DNA of 64,000 nt from Acidimicrobiales bacterium (lineage in GTDB: Bacteria > Actinomycetota > Acidimicrobiia > Acidimicrobiales > JAVJTC01): positions 47,717 through 111,716 of the forward strand of contig JAVJTC010000021.1 in assembly GCA_040219085.1 (NCBI GenBank), in the 5' to 3' direction. Numbering within the stretch: position 1 is the stretch's first letter; every line of letters starts with the position of its first letter. Below, piece after piece: positions 25,151 to 34,632 of the stretch. Made by a program: the position numbers and the translations under genes. The notes below the pieces were generated by a model that ran no database searches, was not told where the DNA came from, and saw only the letters and a program-made list of their open reading frames with translations.

Positions 25151-26617
25151 TCAGGCGCGGCAGATCACGTAGCTGCGGAACAGCAGACTCAGAACCGTCG
25201 TGTCCTGCGTGCGGGTGCCGTCAGGAAGACGACAGGTATCGCCGGACTCGAGGGCGCGTTGCCATATCGGCACACTGATCCGCGCCAGTAGCAGCTGCCT
25301 TCCACCGGCCTCCACCAGGACCGTCGAATTCGTCGTCGACACGTCCGACACCGTCGTAACCGTGCAACCGAATCCGGTCGAGATGCCGAAAGCCTCGGGC
25401 TCCACCGCAGACTCGGAATGGCAGTCCAGGTTCGGGACCGGCAGCAGCGCTTCGAAACACCCGGGCGACCACTCCGGGCCGAAGTTGAAGGATGGAAACG
25501 CCTCCCCACTCGGCGTCGAGGCGACGTAGCGGTCGGTGCCGTCAGGTTTCGCGACGTAGACCTGCCGGGTGGATCCATCGTCGCCGTCCCAGGCGACGAG
25601 AGTCCCGTCCGGGGTGAACTTCGGCTGCTGGTTGTCGGTCGGGTCGGCTCCCGCGCCCACGTTGGAGATGATCGAGCGGCTCGAGCCGTCCGCGTCTGCG
25701 ACGAAGACGTGCTTGTCAGGACCGATCTCCCCGGACCAGGCGACCTTGGTCCCGTCCGGATACCAGGTGGGGAACCGGTTGTTCGTCGGGTCCGCCCCTG
25801 CGCCGACCGTCGATACGACATCCCGGTTCGTGCCGTCGGCATCCGCCACCCAGATCTGGCGCACCGAACTCGAATCGTTGCCGTCGAAGAGGATCCGGGA
25901 CCCGTCCGGTGACCACGCCGAGTAGATCGACACACCGGGGTCGAAGCCGTCGTCGACGCTCGAGAGCTCGATGCGATCGGTCCCGTCCGCGTTCGCCGCG
26001 AAGATCCGCTGACCGGCGACACCGGTGCCGGACCACGAGATGCGTGACCCGTCGGGCGACCAGACGGGGGTCTGGTTGTCGGTGGGATCCGGATCCGCGC
26101 CGACCGACGAGACGATGGTGCGACCGGTGCCGTCGGGATCGGCGACGAAGATGTGCCGGTCGGGCCCGTCGAAAGCGCTCCACGCGATCTTCGAGCCGTC
26201 AGGTGACCAGGCCGGCAAGATGTTCGTCTCGGGATCCGGATCCGCGCCGACCGTCGAGATCTCGACCCGATTCGCCCCATCGATGTCAGCGACGTAGATC
26301 TGCGGTGTCGACCCGTCGTTGCCACTCCACGCGATCCTCGTCCCGTCGGGCGACCATGCAACGTGCTGGCTGAACTCCGGATCCGGATCCGCTCCGACCG
26401 TCGACACCTCCAACCGGTCCGAGCCGTCGACACCTGCGACGTAGATACGCAGCGTGGTCGAGTCGTTGCCACTCCACGCGAGACACGAAGCGGCGGGTTC
26501 GCCGGCGGCCGGGGACGACGAACCGACGAGCGCGAGCCCAGTCGCGGCCATCATCCCCGCGACTGCCAAACAACCGAATCGACCCTTACCGGTCCGCCAT
26601 CTGGAGAAGTCCGCCAT
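25151..26617 (-). CDS. Exported TolB-like WD40 beta-propeller protein
   Basis: 488 residues. The N-terminus has an Arg-rich start and a hydrophobic stretch (LAVAGMMAATGLALVG) as a signal peptide. From residue 45 the sequence is built of about seven repeats of some 45 residues with the pattern W-S-P-D-G-T-x-I-A-W-S-G, then an IYVAD-DG strand and a VSTVGADPDP turn, the TolB/PD40 propeller blades. The C-terminal 90 residues are not repeated (CTVTTVSDVSTTNSTV). Likely a binding protein outside the membrane; no catalytic residue seen. The 350 bases upstream are otherwise empty except for copy C of the 21-bp motif. Confidence 0.88.
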   Translation of the reverse strand: MADFSRWRTGKGRFGCLAVAGMMAATGLALVGSSSPAAGEPAASCLAWSGNDSTTLRIYVAGVDGSDRLEVSTVGADPDPEFSQHVAWSPDGTRIAWSGNDGSTPQIYVADIDGANRVEISTVGADPDPETNILPAWSPDGSKIAWSAFDGPDRHIFVADPDGTGRTIVSSVGADPDPTDNQTPVWSPDGSRISWSGTGVAGQRIFAANADGTDRIELSSVDDGFDPGVSIYSAWSPDGSRILFDGNDSSSVRQIWVADADGTNRDVVSTVGAGADPTNNRFPTWYPDGTKVAWSGEIGPDKHVFVADADGSSRSIISNVGAGADPTDNQQPKFTPDGTLVAWDGDDGSTRQVYVAKPDGTDRYVASTPSGEAFPSFNFGPEWSPGCFEALLPVPNLDCHSESAVEPEAFGISTGFGCTVTTVSDVSTTNSTVLVEAGGRQLLLARISVPIWQRALESGDTCRLPDGTRTQDTTVLSLLFRSYVICRA

Positions 26618-26974
26618 CTCAGTTACCTCTGGTCCCGCTATAGGTCCGATGTCTGCCGGTAGTTCGACACGCGTCGCACGAATCGTATGTTCTGATTCTT
26701 CTCGCCTGGTGGATGTTGTGCCGGCTACGCCAGCAACCCACCGCTCTCGAAGATCTCGACGATGGGGGCAGGGCTAGGCCGCTGCAACGGCTCACTGCAT
26801 CGTCGCGTGGACGTCCTTCACCAACAGCACAGATGGAGCGGGTCGGTCGGCAACGAATTCGCTATTACACCGCTCGAATGCGGACAGACTCGCGCTCCCA
26901 GGCCCGCCGACTCTCCGCCCCGGCGCAGCCTGTCACGCCCGTCGGCTACACCATTGACCGGAGGCGGGTGAGCC
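26618..26974. other. Gap of about 357 bases, with copy C of the 21-bp motif
   Basis: Divergent promoter region between the propeller gene and the nuclease-helicase gene. It holds copy C at 26855-26875 and the GGAGG before ATG 26975. No gene is supported; the open frames here look like chance. Confidence 0.6.
26855..26875. repeat. Copy C of the 21-bp motif
   Basis: GAATTCGCTAT then TACACCGCTC: one base differs from copies A and B. It lies about 100 bases before the start of the nuclease-helicase gene. Confidence 0.7.
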
Positions 26975-29900
26975 ATGCAGGTCATCGACGGGACCACGAT
27001 CTACAGCGCGAGCGACCTGACGTCGTTCCTCGAATGCCGCCACAAGGTCGGCCTCAAGCTCGCCGCGGCGCAGGCCCGGGCCGGCGGTGACCCGGTGACC
27101 GACGGAGCCGACGGCGCCTACGGAACCGACGGCGCCCTCGGAACGGAGCGAGCCGACGACGTCGACCTCGTCGCCCGCCACGGCCTCGCCCACGAACAGC
27201 GCCACCTCGAATCACTACGGGCGCGGGGCCTCCACGTGGTCGAAGCGCCCGAGCCCATCGAACGCTCCCTCGCCGGATTCCGCGCCGCCGCCGACGCCAC
27301 CGTCGAGATCATGCGGGCCGGCCCCGACGTCATCTTCCAGGCCGTCCTCTTCGACGGCACCTGGCTCGGCTACGCCGACTTCCTCACCCGGGTGGACCGC
27401 CCGTCGGCCCTCGGCGGCCACTCCTACGAGGCCCGGGACACCAAGCTCGCCCGCTCCACCAAGATCAGCGCGCTCATCCAACTGGCCGACTACAGCGCAC
27501 ACCTCGAACGCCTCCAGGGCGCCGCCCCCGAGACGATGCACGTCGTCCTCGGCGACGACACCACCGAATCCGTGCAGGTCCGCATCGCCGACGCCTACCA
27601 CCGCCGGCTGCGGCGCCGGTTCCTCGACGCCGTCGGCACCGACCTGCGCGCCGAGTACCCGGTGCCCGTCAGCCACTGCGACATCTGCGAGTACGCCCAG
27701 CGCTGCGCAGACCGCCGCACCGCCGACGACCACCTCTCTCTCCTCCCCGGCGTCCGCCGTGACCAGGTGGCCAAGCTCGAGGAGGGCGGCTACGCGACCG
27801 TCGCCGCGCTCGGCACCGCCACTCCCCCCGTCACGGTCCCCCGCCTCGCCGACGGCACCACCGAGCGGCTCCACAACCTCGCCCGCCTCCAGGTGGACGC
27901 CCGGGCTGCGGGCGAACCGCTCTTCGAGCTGAAACCGCCCTCCGACGACGGCGTCCGCACCGGCTTCGACCTGCTCCCCGAACCCAACCCGGGAGACCTC
28001 TTCTTCGACCTCGAAGGAGACCCGTTCATCGGCGACGAAGGCCGTGAGTACCTGTGGGGATGGTGCGACGACCGCGGCGAACCCGGCTACGTGTCCGCGT
28101 GGGGGCACACGGCACAGACCGAGCGGGACGCGGCGGTCGCCTTCATCGACATGGTCACCGCCCGCCTCGCCGAGCACCCCGGCATGCACGTCTACCACTA
28201 CGCCTCCTACGAGATCACCGTGCTCAAGCGCCTCACGGCGGTCCACGGCCTCCGCCAGACCGAGCTGGACGAACTGCTACGCACCGAGGTGTTCTGCGAC
28301 CTGTACACGGTGGCCCGCCAGGGGCTGGCCGTGTCGGTGCCGTCGTACTCCATCAAGAAGCTCGAGGCCTTCTACCGCGCCGGACGCAACACCGACGTGA
28401 CCTCCGGAATGGAGAGCGTCGTCGCCTACGAGGACTGGCTCGACACCGGAAACCAGGCCCTGCTCGACGACATCGAGGCCTACAACCGCGACGACTGCGT
28501 CTCCACCCTCGAACTGCGGGACTGGCTGGTCTCGATCCGCCCGCCGGCCGCACCCGCCGAACCCGACCCGGACGACGACGGCGCCGAAGACACCGAGCCG
28601 ACCGACAATCAGCTGCGCGACGAACGCCGAGCGGCACTCGTCGAACGCCTCCTCGACGGCACGGCCGCCACAGAACCCGGCGGCGGCGGCCCCATCGACC
28701 CGACCGTCCTTCTCGCCGGCCTGTTGGGGTTCCATCGCCGCGAGGCCCGCCCCGCCTCATGGCAGATCTTCGCCCGCCAGAACATGACCGACGCAGAACT
28801 CGTCGACGACAGCGAATCCATCGGTCAGATCACCTACGAAGGCCCGGTCGACACCGAGAAGCAGTCCATCATCCACCGCTACCGCTTCGACCCGGACCAG
28901 TCCCACAAGCTCGGGGCCGGCGACAAGGTGCTGGACCCCGACACTCTCGACGGCGTCGGGGCGATCCGGGCGCTCGACGACACCGAGGGCACCGTCGACT
29001 TCAAGGTGGGCAAGAACCGGCCGGCACCCACCCCCCGTGGGCTGATCCCCGGCTGGGGACCCCCCACCGCTTCCCTCGAGGAGGCGCTCCTCGAGATCGG
29101 CGAGTGGGTGGCCGACAACGGGATCGCCACACCAGGGCCGTACCGGGCGGCGCTGGACCTGTTGCGCCGCGTCCCTCCCCGACTCGGCGACCACACGCCC
29201 GGCGCCCCGCTCGTGCTGGACGATGACCCCTCGGGCGCGCTCCCCGGCCTGGCCGCCCGCCTCGACCACTCCCACCTCGCCGTCCAGGGTCCACCGGGCT
29301 CGGGCAAGACCTACGCAGGCGCCGAACTGATCTGTCACCTCGTGCAACTCGGCCGCAAGGTCGGCGTGACCGCCAACTCCCACGCCGTCATCGAGAACCT
29401 GCTGACCGAGACGTGCGAACACGCCGACGGCGACATCCGGGCGATCAAGATCGGCGGCGACCACGACCCCGAAGAGGTGGACTTCGAGTGCGCGGGGAAC
29501 CACCCCGGCACCCGCGACGACATCGTCAGCCACGAAGGCGGGCTCGTCGTCGGCGGGTCGGCGTGGTTCTTCAGCCACGCCGACATGCGTGACGTCTTCG
29601 ACGTGATCGTCATCGACGAAGCCGGGCAGCTGTCGCTCGCCAACGCCGTGGCGGTGTCGACCGGCGCCGACAGCCTCGTCCTGCTCGGTGACCCCCAACA
29701 GCTGGACCAGCCGATGCAGGGCTCGCACCCGCCCGGCACCGCCACCTCCGCTCTCGGCCACCTCATCGGCCACCACGACACCCTCCCGCCCGAACTCGGC
29801 GTGTTCCTGGACCGGACGTGGCGCATGCACGCCGACGTGTGCGGCCCCGTCTCCGAGCTCTCCTACGACGGACGGCTCCGGAGCCGGGACCTCTGCGCGG

Positions 29901-30415
29901 CCCGGCGCCTCCTCGACCACGGGACCGGCATCCGCTGGGTGCCCGTCGCCCACGAGGGCTGCCGCAACGAGTCCCCCGCCGAGGCCGAACGGGTGTCGGA
30001 GATCGTGGACGCGCTCCTCGCGGACGGCTGGGTGAACGACGACGGCGCCAAGGTGGCGCTGACCGCCGCCGAGATCCTGGTGATCGCGCCGTACAACGCG
30101 CAGGTGCGCCGGCTCCGCAGCGTCCTCGGCGAGCGGGCCCGGGTCGGCACGGTCGACAAGTTCCAGGGGCAACAGGCCGCCGTCGCCATCTTCTCGATGG
30201 CGGCGAGCTCCGCCGAGGACATCCCCCGCGGCGTCGAGTTCCAGTTCAGCCGCAACCGCCTCAACGTGGCGATCAGCCGGGCGAAGTGCCTCAGCATCGT
30301 CGTCGGCAGCGAACGCCTCCTCGACGCCCGCTGCCGCAACCGGGACCAGCTCAGCCTCGTCAACGCCCTGTGCCGCCTGGTCGAGACCGCGCAACGGCTC
30401 CCGGGCGGACTATGA
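26975..30415 (+). CDS. TM0106-type RecB-like nuclease, exonuclease and SF1 helicase
   Basis: 1146 residues; GGAGG upstream. Three parts are visible. Residues 1-250 are a RecB/Cas4-like nuclease with an N-terminal Cys (SFLECRHKVGL) and CDICEYAQRCADR near 235, the four-Cys pattern of an iron-sulfur cluster, plus the catalytic ADFL, YEARDTK and QLADYSAHL segments. About 325-515 is an RNase H-like exonuclease (DLFFDLEGDPF, VYHYASYEITVLKRL, YNRDDCVSTLEL). The C-terminal 400 residues are a superfamily 1 helicase with VQGPPGSGKTYAGAEL, VIVIDEAGQLS, LLGDPQQLDQP, TVDKFQGQQAAVAI and SRNRLNVAISRAKC. Likely acts in DNA end processing or defence. Stop overlaps the cupin start. Confidence 0.9.
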   Translation: MQVIDGTTIYSASDLTSFLECRHKVGLKLAAAQARAGGDPVTDGADGAYGTDGALGTERADDVDLVARHGLAHEQRHLESLRARGLHVVEAPEPIERSLAGFRAAADATVEIMRAGPDVIFQAVLFDGTWLGYADFLTRVDRPSALGGHSYEARDTKLARSTKISALIQLADYSAHLERLQGAAPETMHVVLGDDTTESVQVRIADAYHRRLRRRFLDAVGTDLRAEYPVPVSHCDICEYAQRCADRRTADDHLSLLPGVRRDQVAKLEEGGYATVAALGTATPPVTVPRLADGTTERLHNLARLQVDARAAGEPLFELKPPSDDGVRTGFDLLPEPNPGDLFFDLEGDPFIGDEGREYLWGWCDDRGEPGYVSAWGHTAQTERDAAVAFIDMVTARLAEHPGMHVYHYASYEITVLKRLTAVHGLRQTELDELLRTEVFCDLYTVARQGLAVSVPSYSIKKLEAFYRAGRNTDVTSGMESVVAYEDWLDTGNQALLDDIEAYNRDDCVSTLELRDWLVSIRPPAAPAEPDPDDDGAEDTEPTDNQLRDERRAALVERLLDGTAATEPGGGGPIDPTVLLAGLLGFHRREARPASWQIFARQNMTDAELVDDSESIGQITYEGPVDTEKQSIIHRYRFDPDQSHKLGAGDKVLDPDTLDGVGAIRALDDTEGTVDFKVGKNRPAPTPRGLIPGWGPPTASLEEALLEIGEWVADNGIATPGPYRAALDLLRRVPPRLGDHTPGAPLVLDDDPSGALPGLAARLDHSHLAVQGPPGSGKTYAGAELICHLVQLGRKVGVTANSHAVIENLLTETCEHADGDIRAIKIGGDHDPEEVDFECAGNHPGTRDDIVSHEGGLVVGGSAWFFSHADMRDVFDVIVIDEAGQLSLANAVAVSTGADSLVLLGDPQQLDQPMQGSHPPGTATSALGHLIGHHDTLPPELGVFLDRTWRMHADVCGPVSELSYDGRLRSRDLCAARRLLDHGTGIRWVPVAHEGCRNESPAEAERVSEIVDALLADGWVNDDGAKVALTAAEILVIAPYNAQVRRLRSVLGERARVGTVDKFQGQQAAVAIFSMAASSAEDIPRGVEFQFSRNRLNVAISRAKCLSIVVGSERLLDARCRNRDQLSLVNALCRLVETAQRLPGGL

Positions 30416-30705
30416 AGGTCTGCATGCTCGCCGATCTCGAACTGCCCGACCATGTGAGCTTCGTGCGCGCCACCGCGGGGTTCACCGCCGACACGGTCCC
30501 CGTCGGCCTGCTGAAAGCGCACCGCGTAGCCGCCGGGAACTGGGGGCTGCTGCGGGTGATCGCCGGGACCGTCACCTTCGTGCTCGAGGAGACAGGCGAG
30601 TCCCGCGAGCTGCACCCCGGCGACGCGCAGGTCATCGAACCCGACACCGCCCACCACGTCGAGCCCGACGCCGACGCGGTCTTCGTCGTCGAATTCCACC
30701 GCTGA
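30412..30705 (+). CDS. DUF1971 cupin-like protein
   Basis: 97 residues, start overlapping the upstream stop (ATGA). The sequence SFVRATAGFTADTVPVGLLK then AHRVAAGNWGLLRVIAGTVT and PGDAQVIEPDTAHHVEPD is the small single-barrel DUF1971/TehB-N-like cupin. Such proteins are found near tellurite and nitrate genes; the exact ligand is unknown. No link to the nuclease upstream is obvious apart from coupling. Confidence 0.85.
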   Translation: MKVCMLADLELPDHVSFVRATAGFTADTVPVGLLKAHRVAAGNWGLLRVIAGTVTFVLEETGESRELHPGDAQVIEPDTAHHVEPDADAVFVVEFHR

Positions 30706-30723
30706 CGCGGGCACCCCGCGCAG

Positions 30724-30761
30724 CCCGACGACCCCGCCTACCGGTAGACGGGGTCGTCGGG
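30724..30761. terminator. Bidirectional terminator with 13-bp stem
   Basis: CCCGACGACCCCG (30724-30736) and CGGGGTCGTCGGG (30749-30761) form a perfect stem with a 12-base loop. It stands between the convergent cupin and SnoaL-like genes and covers the last codons of the latter, with the stop TAG in the loop. Confidence 0.75.
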
Positions 30762-31247
30762 GAACCGGGCGCCGTGGGCGAAGACGTCGAGATCGAGGGC
30801 GATCGTCGCATCGGCAACCGGCACGTCGCCGCTGAAGTCGTGCACCACTGTGCGCTGCGCTATCCGCCACTCGCCGTCACGGCGGGCGAGCACGTCCACG
30901 TAACGACCGACGAACAACTGGAGGTCGTCGGGTGCGGCCTTCAGCCGGCTCGCCGCCACGAAGTACGTCTCGGCCGAAGCCGTGCCGGACTCGGCGTCCA
31001 CCTCGATCAACATGTTCCCGACGTGGTGGATGGAGAACAGCGCTCCGGAGAGCTTCGACGCGACGATCATCTCCGCGAACTCCCAGCCGTTGCCCTTGAA
31101 TGAGCCGTGGTCGTCGACGGCATCGGGGTGGTAGACGCTACGCAACAGCTCGAGATCGCAACGGTCGACACCCCGGCAGTACCGCAACAACACGTCCCGG
31201 ATCTGCTCGCGGGCCACGATCCACTCCAACGCTTCATCCCGGATCAT
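30738..31247 (-). CDS. SnoaL-like (NTF2 fold) protein
   Basis: 169 residues: AREQIRDVLLRYCRGVDRCD then LELLRSVYHPDAVDDHGSFK, the N-terminus of SnoaL-like NTF2-fold proteins related to ring-hydroxylating dioxygenase beta subunits, with the conserved Tyr, Asp and His positions. Ligand and reaction are unknown. Its ATG overlaps the stop of the metallo-hydrolase gene by one base, so the two form an operon. Confidence 0.83.
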   Translation of the reverse strand: MIRDEALEWIVAREQIRDVLLRYCRGVDRCDLELLRSVYHPDAVDDHGSFKGNGWEFAEMIVASKLSGALFSIHHVGNMLIEVDAESGTASAETYFVAASRLKAAPDDLQLFVGRYVDVLARRDGEWRIAQRTVVHDFSGDVPVADATIALDLDVFAHGARFPDDPVYR

Positions 31248-32137
31248 CAGGGTGTTGCCACCTGCGCGGGGTCGAACGTCAGCCGCTTCGTCCCGTCGGC
31301 CTGGACGAGGCGGCCGAAGATCAGGTCGGGGAAGTGGCCACCCGCGGCGATCGTGTCGGGCGCTTCGAGCTCACGGATGATGCGTTCCTTGGTCCGGCGC
31401 GCCAGGTCCACGTCAACGTCGAACACGAAGTCCAACTCGAGCGCCGAGATCTCCACCGGGCAGTGGATGGCGTCGCCGAGGATCACCGCACGCTGATCCC
31501 CCGACGACACGACGAAGCTGCAGTGCCCCGGTGTGTGACCCGGCGTGGACATGAACTGCACGCCGGCCACGGGCATGTGGCCGTCGTCGACGAGCTCCAG
31601 CCGCTCCCCCATCACCGACCGCTTCACCTCGCTCGGCGCCAGCGGCACCTCCCCACCCGGCCCCTCGAACCAGTAGTCCCACTCGGACTGCGCGACGTAG
31701 TGCGTCGCGTTCGGGAAGACGGCCTCACCGCGGGCGTCGTCGCACACCCAGCCGACATGGTCGGGGTGCAGATGCGAGTAGAGGACGCCGTCGATGTCGT
31801 GTGGCGTCAGGCCGACCGACGCGAGGCTGACGAGAAGGCTCCCGCCCACCAGGTCGCCCTCGAAACCGCCGCCGACCACCGCGCCCAGGTCCACATGGGC
31901 GGGACCGAAGGCGAGGTCGACGAGCATCTTCTCGTCGCCGGACTCCACGAGCAGCGACCCGAGGCTCATCACCAGGAAGCCGTTCTCGTCCACCACCTCC
32001 GGGTGGATGGCGAAATGCTCCTCGGTCGAGCCGCCGTACTGGGCCAGCGGACGGACGTGATGAACGCCGTCGGGCAGCCAGGTCAACGACACCTCACCGA
32101 CGGTCGTCGAACAGATCGACGCAGCGCGAACAGACAT
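31247..32137 (-). CDS. MBL-fold metallo-hydrolase
   Basis: 296 residues. The zinc ligand motif SHLHPDHVGW (HxHxDH) is at about 112-122, a further His lies in STPGHTPGHCS near 195 and the metal-bridging Asp in VILGDAIHCP near 222. This is a beta-lactamase-fold hydrolase of the lactonase/glyoxalase type; cytoplasmic, since no signal is seen. Paired with the SnoaL-like gene, which suggests a small-molecule degradation step. Confidence 0.88.
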   Translation of the reverse strand: MSVRAASICSTTVGEVSLTWLPDGVHHVRPLAQYGGSTEEHFAIHPEVVDENGFLVMSLGSLLVESGDEKMLVDLAFGPAHVDLGAVVGGGFEGDLVGGSLLVSLASVGLTPHDIDGVLYSHLHPDHVGWVCDDARGEAVFPNATHYVAQSEWDYWFEGPGGEVPLAPSEVKRSVMGERLELVDDGHMPVAGVQFMSTPGHTPGHCSFVVSSGDQRAVILGDAIHCPVEISALELDFVFDVDVDLARRTKERIIRELEAPDTIAAGGHFPDLIFGRLVQADGTKRLTFDPAQVATP

Positions 32138-32234
32138 GGGACCTCCCCCTTCAGAGACCCATCGTCGCGTGGAATCGGGGCGGCGGAAGAACGGCCCCAG
32201 CGGCCGTCATCGCAGGCCCGCTAACTTTCGGGCG

Positions 32235-33491
32235 ATGCATCGCCGTCGAACCGTCCTCGCCCTCGCCCTGGTGGCCGGTCTCGTCGCGGCGGCGTGCTCC
32301 AACAGCGGATCACCCACGCTGACGCCCGTCGACGACGGCGCCACCGGGCAGAGCACGCCGACACCTGAGCAGACGGACACGCCCACCCCCGAACCCACCG
32401 TCGAGCCCACGACAGCGCCCACCACGGCACCCCCGACCACGCCGACGACGCTGATCCCCCAGATCCCCGGGATGCCGCCCGTCGCCGACCTCGCCAACAT
32501 CTATTCCGAGACCGCGGCGGGGATGATCTCCACCGCCATCGCGGACGTGCCGGCCTACGTCTACGTGCCGACGAACGTGGCCGGCACCGTCACCGTCATC
32601 GACCAGGAGACCTTCGAGATCGTCGAGGTCTTCCAGATCGGCGGCGAGCTGATCCAACACGTCGTCCCCTCCTGGGACCTCACGACGCTCTACGCCTCGG
32701 CGAGTGGCACCAACCGCCTCGTCCCCTTCGACCCGACGACCGGACGGCCCACCGGCGACGAGATCCGCGTCGACGCGCCCTACAACCTCTACTTCACCCC
32801 CGACGGTGCCAAGGCCGTCGTCATGGCCGAACGGCTCAACCGCATCGACTACTACGACCCGGCCACCTGGGAGCTCCTGTCGTCGGTGCCCACGCCCTGC
32901 GACGGGCCCAACCACGCGGACTGGTCCGTCGACGGGACGTTCTTCATCGTCACCTGCGAGTTCTCCGGCCAGATGGCCCGTGTCGACACCCTCACCGGCG
33001 AGATCATCGACGTCCTCGACCTCGACGCCGGCGCCCGCCCCCAGGACGTGCGCCTCGGCCCGGACGGGTCGACCTTCTACGTGGCGGACCTGGCCGCCGG
33101 CTCCCTCATCCTCATCGACGCCGCGACGTTCACCGTGTCCGGCACCATCCCCACCGGCGCCGGCACGCACAGCGTCTACCCGAGTCGCGACGGGACGCGC
33201 CTCTACGTGGCCAACCGCAATGCCGGGACCGTGTCCGTCGTCGATCCGTCGACCAACACCGTCGTCGACGAATGGGTCATCCCCGGTGGGGGCTCCCCCG
33301 ACATGGGTGGCGTCTCCGCGGACGGCTCCACCTTCTGGCTGGCCGGACGCAACCACGACGAGGTCTACGCCTTCGACACCGCCACCGGCGAACTCCGGGC
33401 ACGGATCCCCGTCCCCGGCGAGCCGCACGGTCTGGCCGTGTACCCCCAGCCCGGGCGCTACTCGATGGGCCACACCGGCAACTACCGCTGA
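32235..33491 (+). CDS. Lipoprotein with YVTN/YncE-like beta-propeller
   Basis: 418 residues from ATG 32235 (MHRRRTVLALALVAGLVAAA then C, the lipobox). A longer frame from 32136 would hide the signal peptide. A Thr/Pro-rich linker (about residues 25-75) leads to blades with the pattern VPTNVAGTVTVIDQETFEIV and LYVANRNAGTVSVVDPSTNT, the YVTN-type seven-bladed propeller. Proteins of this type are cell-surface binding domains. Single gene, convergent with the alcohol dehydrogenase. Confidence 0.87.
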   Translation: MHRRRTVLALALVAGLVAAACSNSGSPTLTPVDDGATGQSTPTPEQTDTPTPEPTVEPTTAPTTAPPTTPTTLIPQIPGMPPVADLANIYSETAAGMISTAIADVPAYVYVPTNVAGTVTVIDQETFEIVEVFQIGGELIQHVVPSWDLTTLYASASGTNRLVPFDPTTGRPTGDEIRVDAPYNLYFTPDGAKAVVMAERLNRIDYYDPATWELLSSVPTPCDGPNHADWSVDGTFFIVTCEFSGQMARVDTLTGEIIDVLDLDAGARPQDVRLGPDGSTFYVADLAAGSLILIDAATFTVSGTIPTGAGTHSVYPSRDGTRLYVANRNAGTVSVVDPSTNTVVDEWVIPGGGSPDMGGVSADGSTFWLAGRNHDEVYAFDTATGELRARIPVPGEPHGLAVYPQPGRYSMGHTGNYR

Positions 33492-33603
33492 GGCGCTCGC
33501 CATGGCGGTCGTCATCGTGGCCCTCGCCTCTCACACGGTGTACCGCTCCCGAATGCCCGCGCTCACCTGAGCCCGCGACTCACCGGTGCCGCTCGAAAGA
33601 CAG

Positions 33604-34632
33604 TCAGGCGTCGGAGCCGTCGCGGAGGTCGAACACGAGCCGCGCGGTGACCTCCCCCGACAGGACCTCGTCGATGCAGGAGTTGACGTCGTCGAGGCGT
33701 CGCGACTCACGGACGATCTCGGTGAGCCCGGCGGCGTGGAGCTCGAACACCTCGCGCAGGTCCTGGCGGGTCCCGACGATCGAGCCGATGATCGAGATCC
33801 CGCCGAGCACGGTCTCGAAGACGGGCACAGAGATCTCGTTGTCGGCCGGCAGGCCGACGAGGACGAGGCGACCGTTGCGTCGCAGCGACCGGAACGCCGA
33901 TTCGATCGCGGCGGGTGTCACGGCCGTCGAGACCACTGCGTGTGCGCCACCGAGGCGCTGGATCTCCTCCGCGGGGTCCACCTTCGACGCGTTCACGGCG
34001 TGGGTCGCTCCGAGCCGTTTCGCCATGGCGAGTTTCGGTTCGGTCACGTCGACGGCGATCACCTCGGCACCGGCGAGCGCGGCGTACTGCACGGCCAGAT
34101 GGCCCAGTCCGCCGATCCCGAACACGGCGACGCGTGTGGCGGGCCGGGCGCCCGCCATCTTGACGGCCTTGTAGGTGGTGACACCGGCGCAGGTGAGCGG
34201 GGCCGCATCGAGCGGGTCGATCCCCTCGGGGACCACGACCACGAATCGTGCGTCGGCGACGACGAACTCCGCGAAGCAGCCGTCGACGCCGTAGCCGGTG
34301 TTCACCTGCGACTCGCACAACGTCTCCCACCCCGACACGCAGTGGTCGCAGTGGCCACACGCAGAGCCGAGCCACGGCACGGCGACCCGGGCGCCGACCT
34401 CCACGACGTCGACGTCGACGCCCACCTCCGAGACGATGCCGACCCCTTCGTGGCCCGGGATGAACGGCGGCGTCGGCTTGACCGGCCACTCACCTCGCGC
34501 GGCGTGAATGTCGGTGTGGCACAGCCCCGACGTCTCGAGACGGACCAGGACCTGGTGCGGTGCCGGCTTGGGCCGTTCCGTGTCGGTGACGTCTAGCGGT
34601 GAGCCGAGCGCGCGGACGATGGCGGCCTTCAT
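33604..34632 (-). CDS. Zinc-dependent alcohol dehydrogenase
   Basis: 342 residues, the full length of the medium-chain family. The catalytic zinc ligands are Cys in SGLCHTDIH near 37 and His in IPGHEGVG near 60; the structural zinc has Cys in SACGHCDHCVSGWETLC near 93-107. The NAD(P) loop is FGIGGLGHLAVQYA near 172. It is closest in feel to AdhP/AdhA-type primary alcohol dehydrogenases. Divergent from the flavin reductase gene, with about 250 empty bases between. Confidence 0.9.
   Translation of the reverse strand: MKAAIVRALGSPLDVTDTERPKPAPHQVLVRLETSGLCHTDIHAARGEWPVKPTPPFIPGHEGVGIVSEVGVDVDVVEVGARVAVPWLGSACGHCDHCVSGWETLCESQVNTGYGVDGCFAEFVVADARFVVVVPEGIDPLDAAPLTCAGVTTYKAVKMAGARPATRVAVFGIGGLGHLAVQYAALAGAEVIAVDVTEPKLAMAKRLGATHAVNASKVDPAEEIQRLGGAHAVVSTAVTPAAIESAFRSLRRNGRLVLVGLPADNEISVPVFETVLGGISIIGSIVGTRQDLREVFELHAAGLTEIVRESRRLDDVNSCIDEVLSGEVTARLVFDLRDGSDA

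Noticed and set aside
21226..26975. Integron cassette array
   Set aside because: Gene orientations vary and no attC-like 7-bp core pairs or integrase gene are seen; the repeated motif does not resemble attC.
28757..30394. Long minus-strand frame (545 codons) opposite the nuclease-helicase gene
   Set aside because: It is an antisense shadow of a very GC-rich gene with G/C in third positions; no motif is visible and the sense strand is clearly coding.
31100..32224. Plus-strand frame (374 codons) opposite the MBL hydrolase
   Set aside because: The opposite strand carries the complete zinc motif and this frame is Arg/His-rich noise.
32310..33515. Minus-strand frame (401 codons) opposite the propeller lipoprotein
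   Set aside because: Low-complexity Val/Gly/Asp/Arg translation is typical of antisense frames in high-GC genes.
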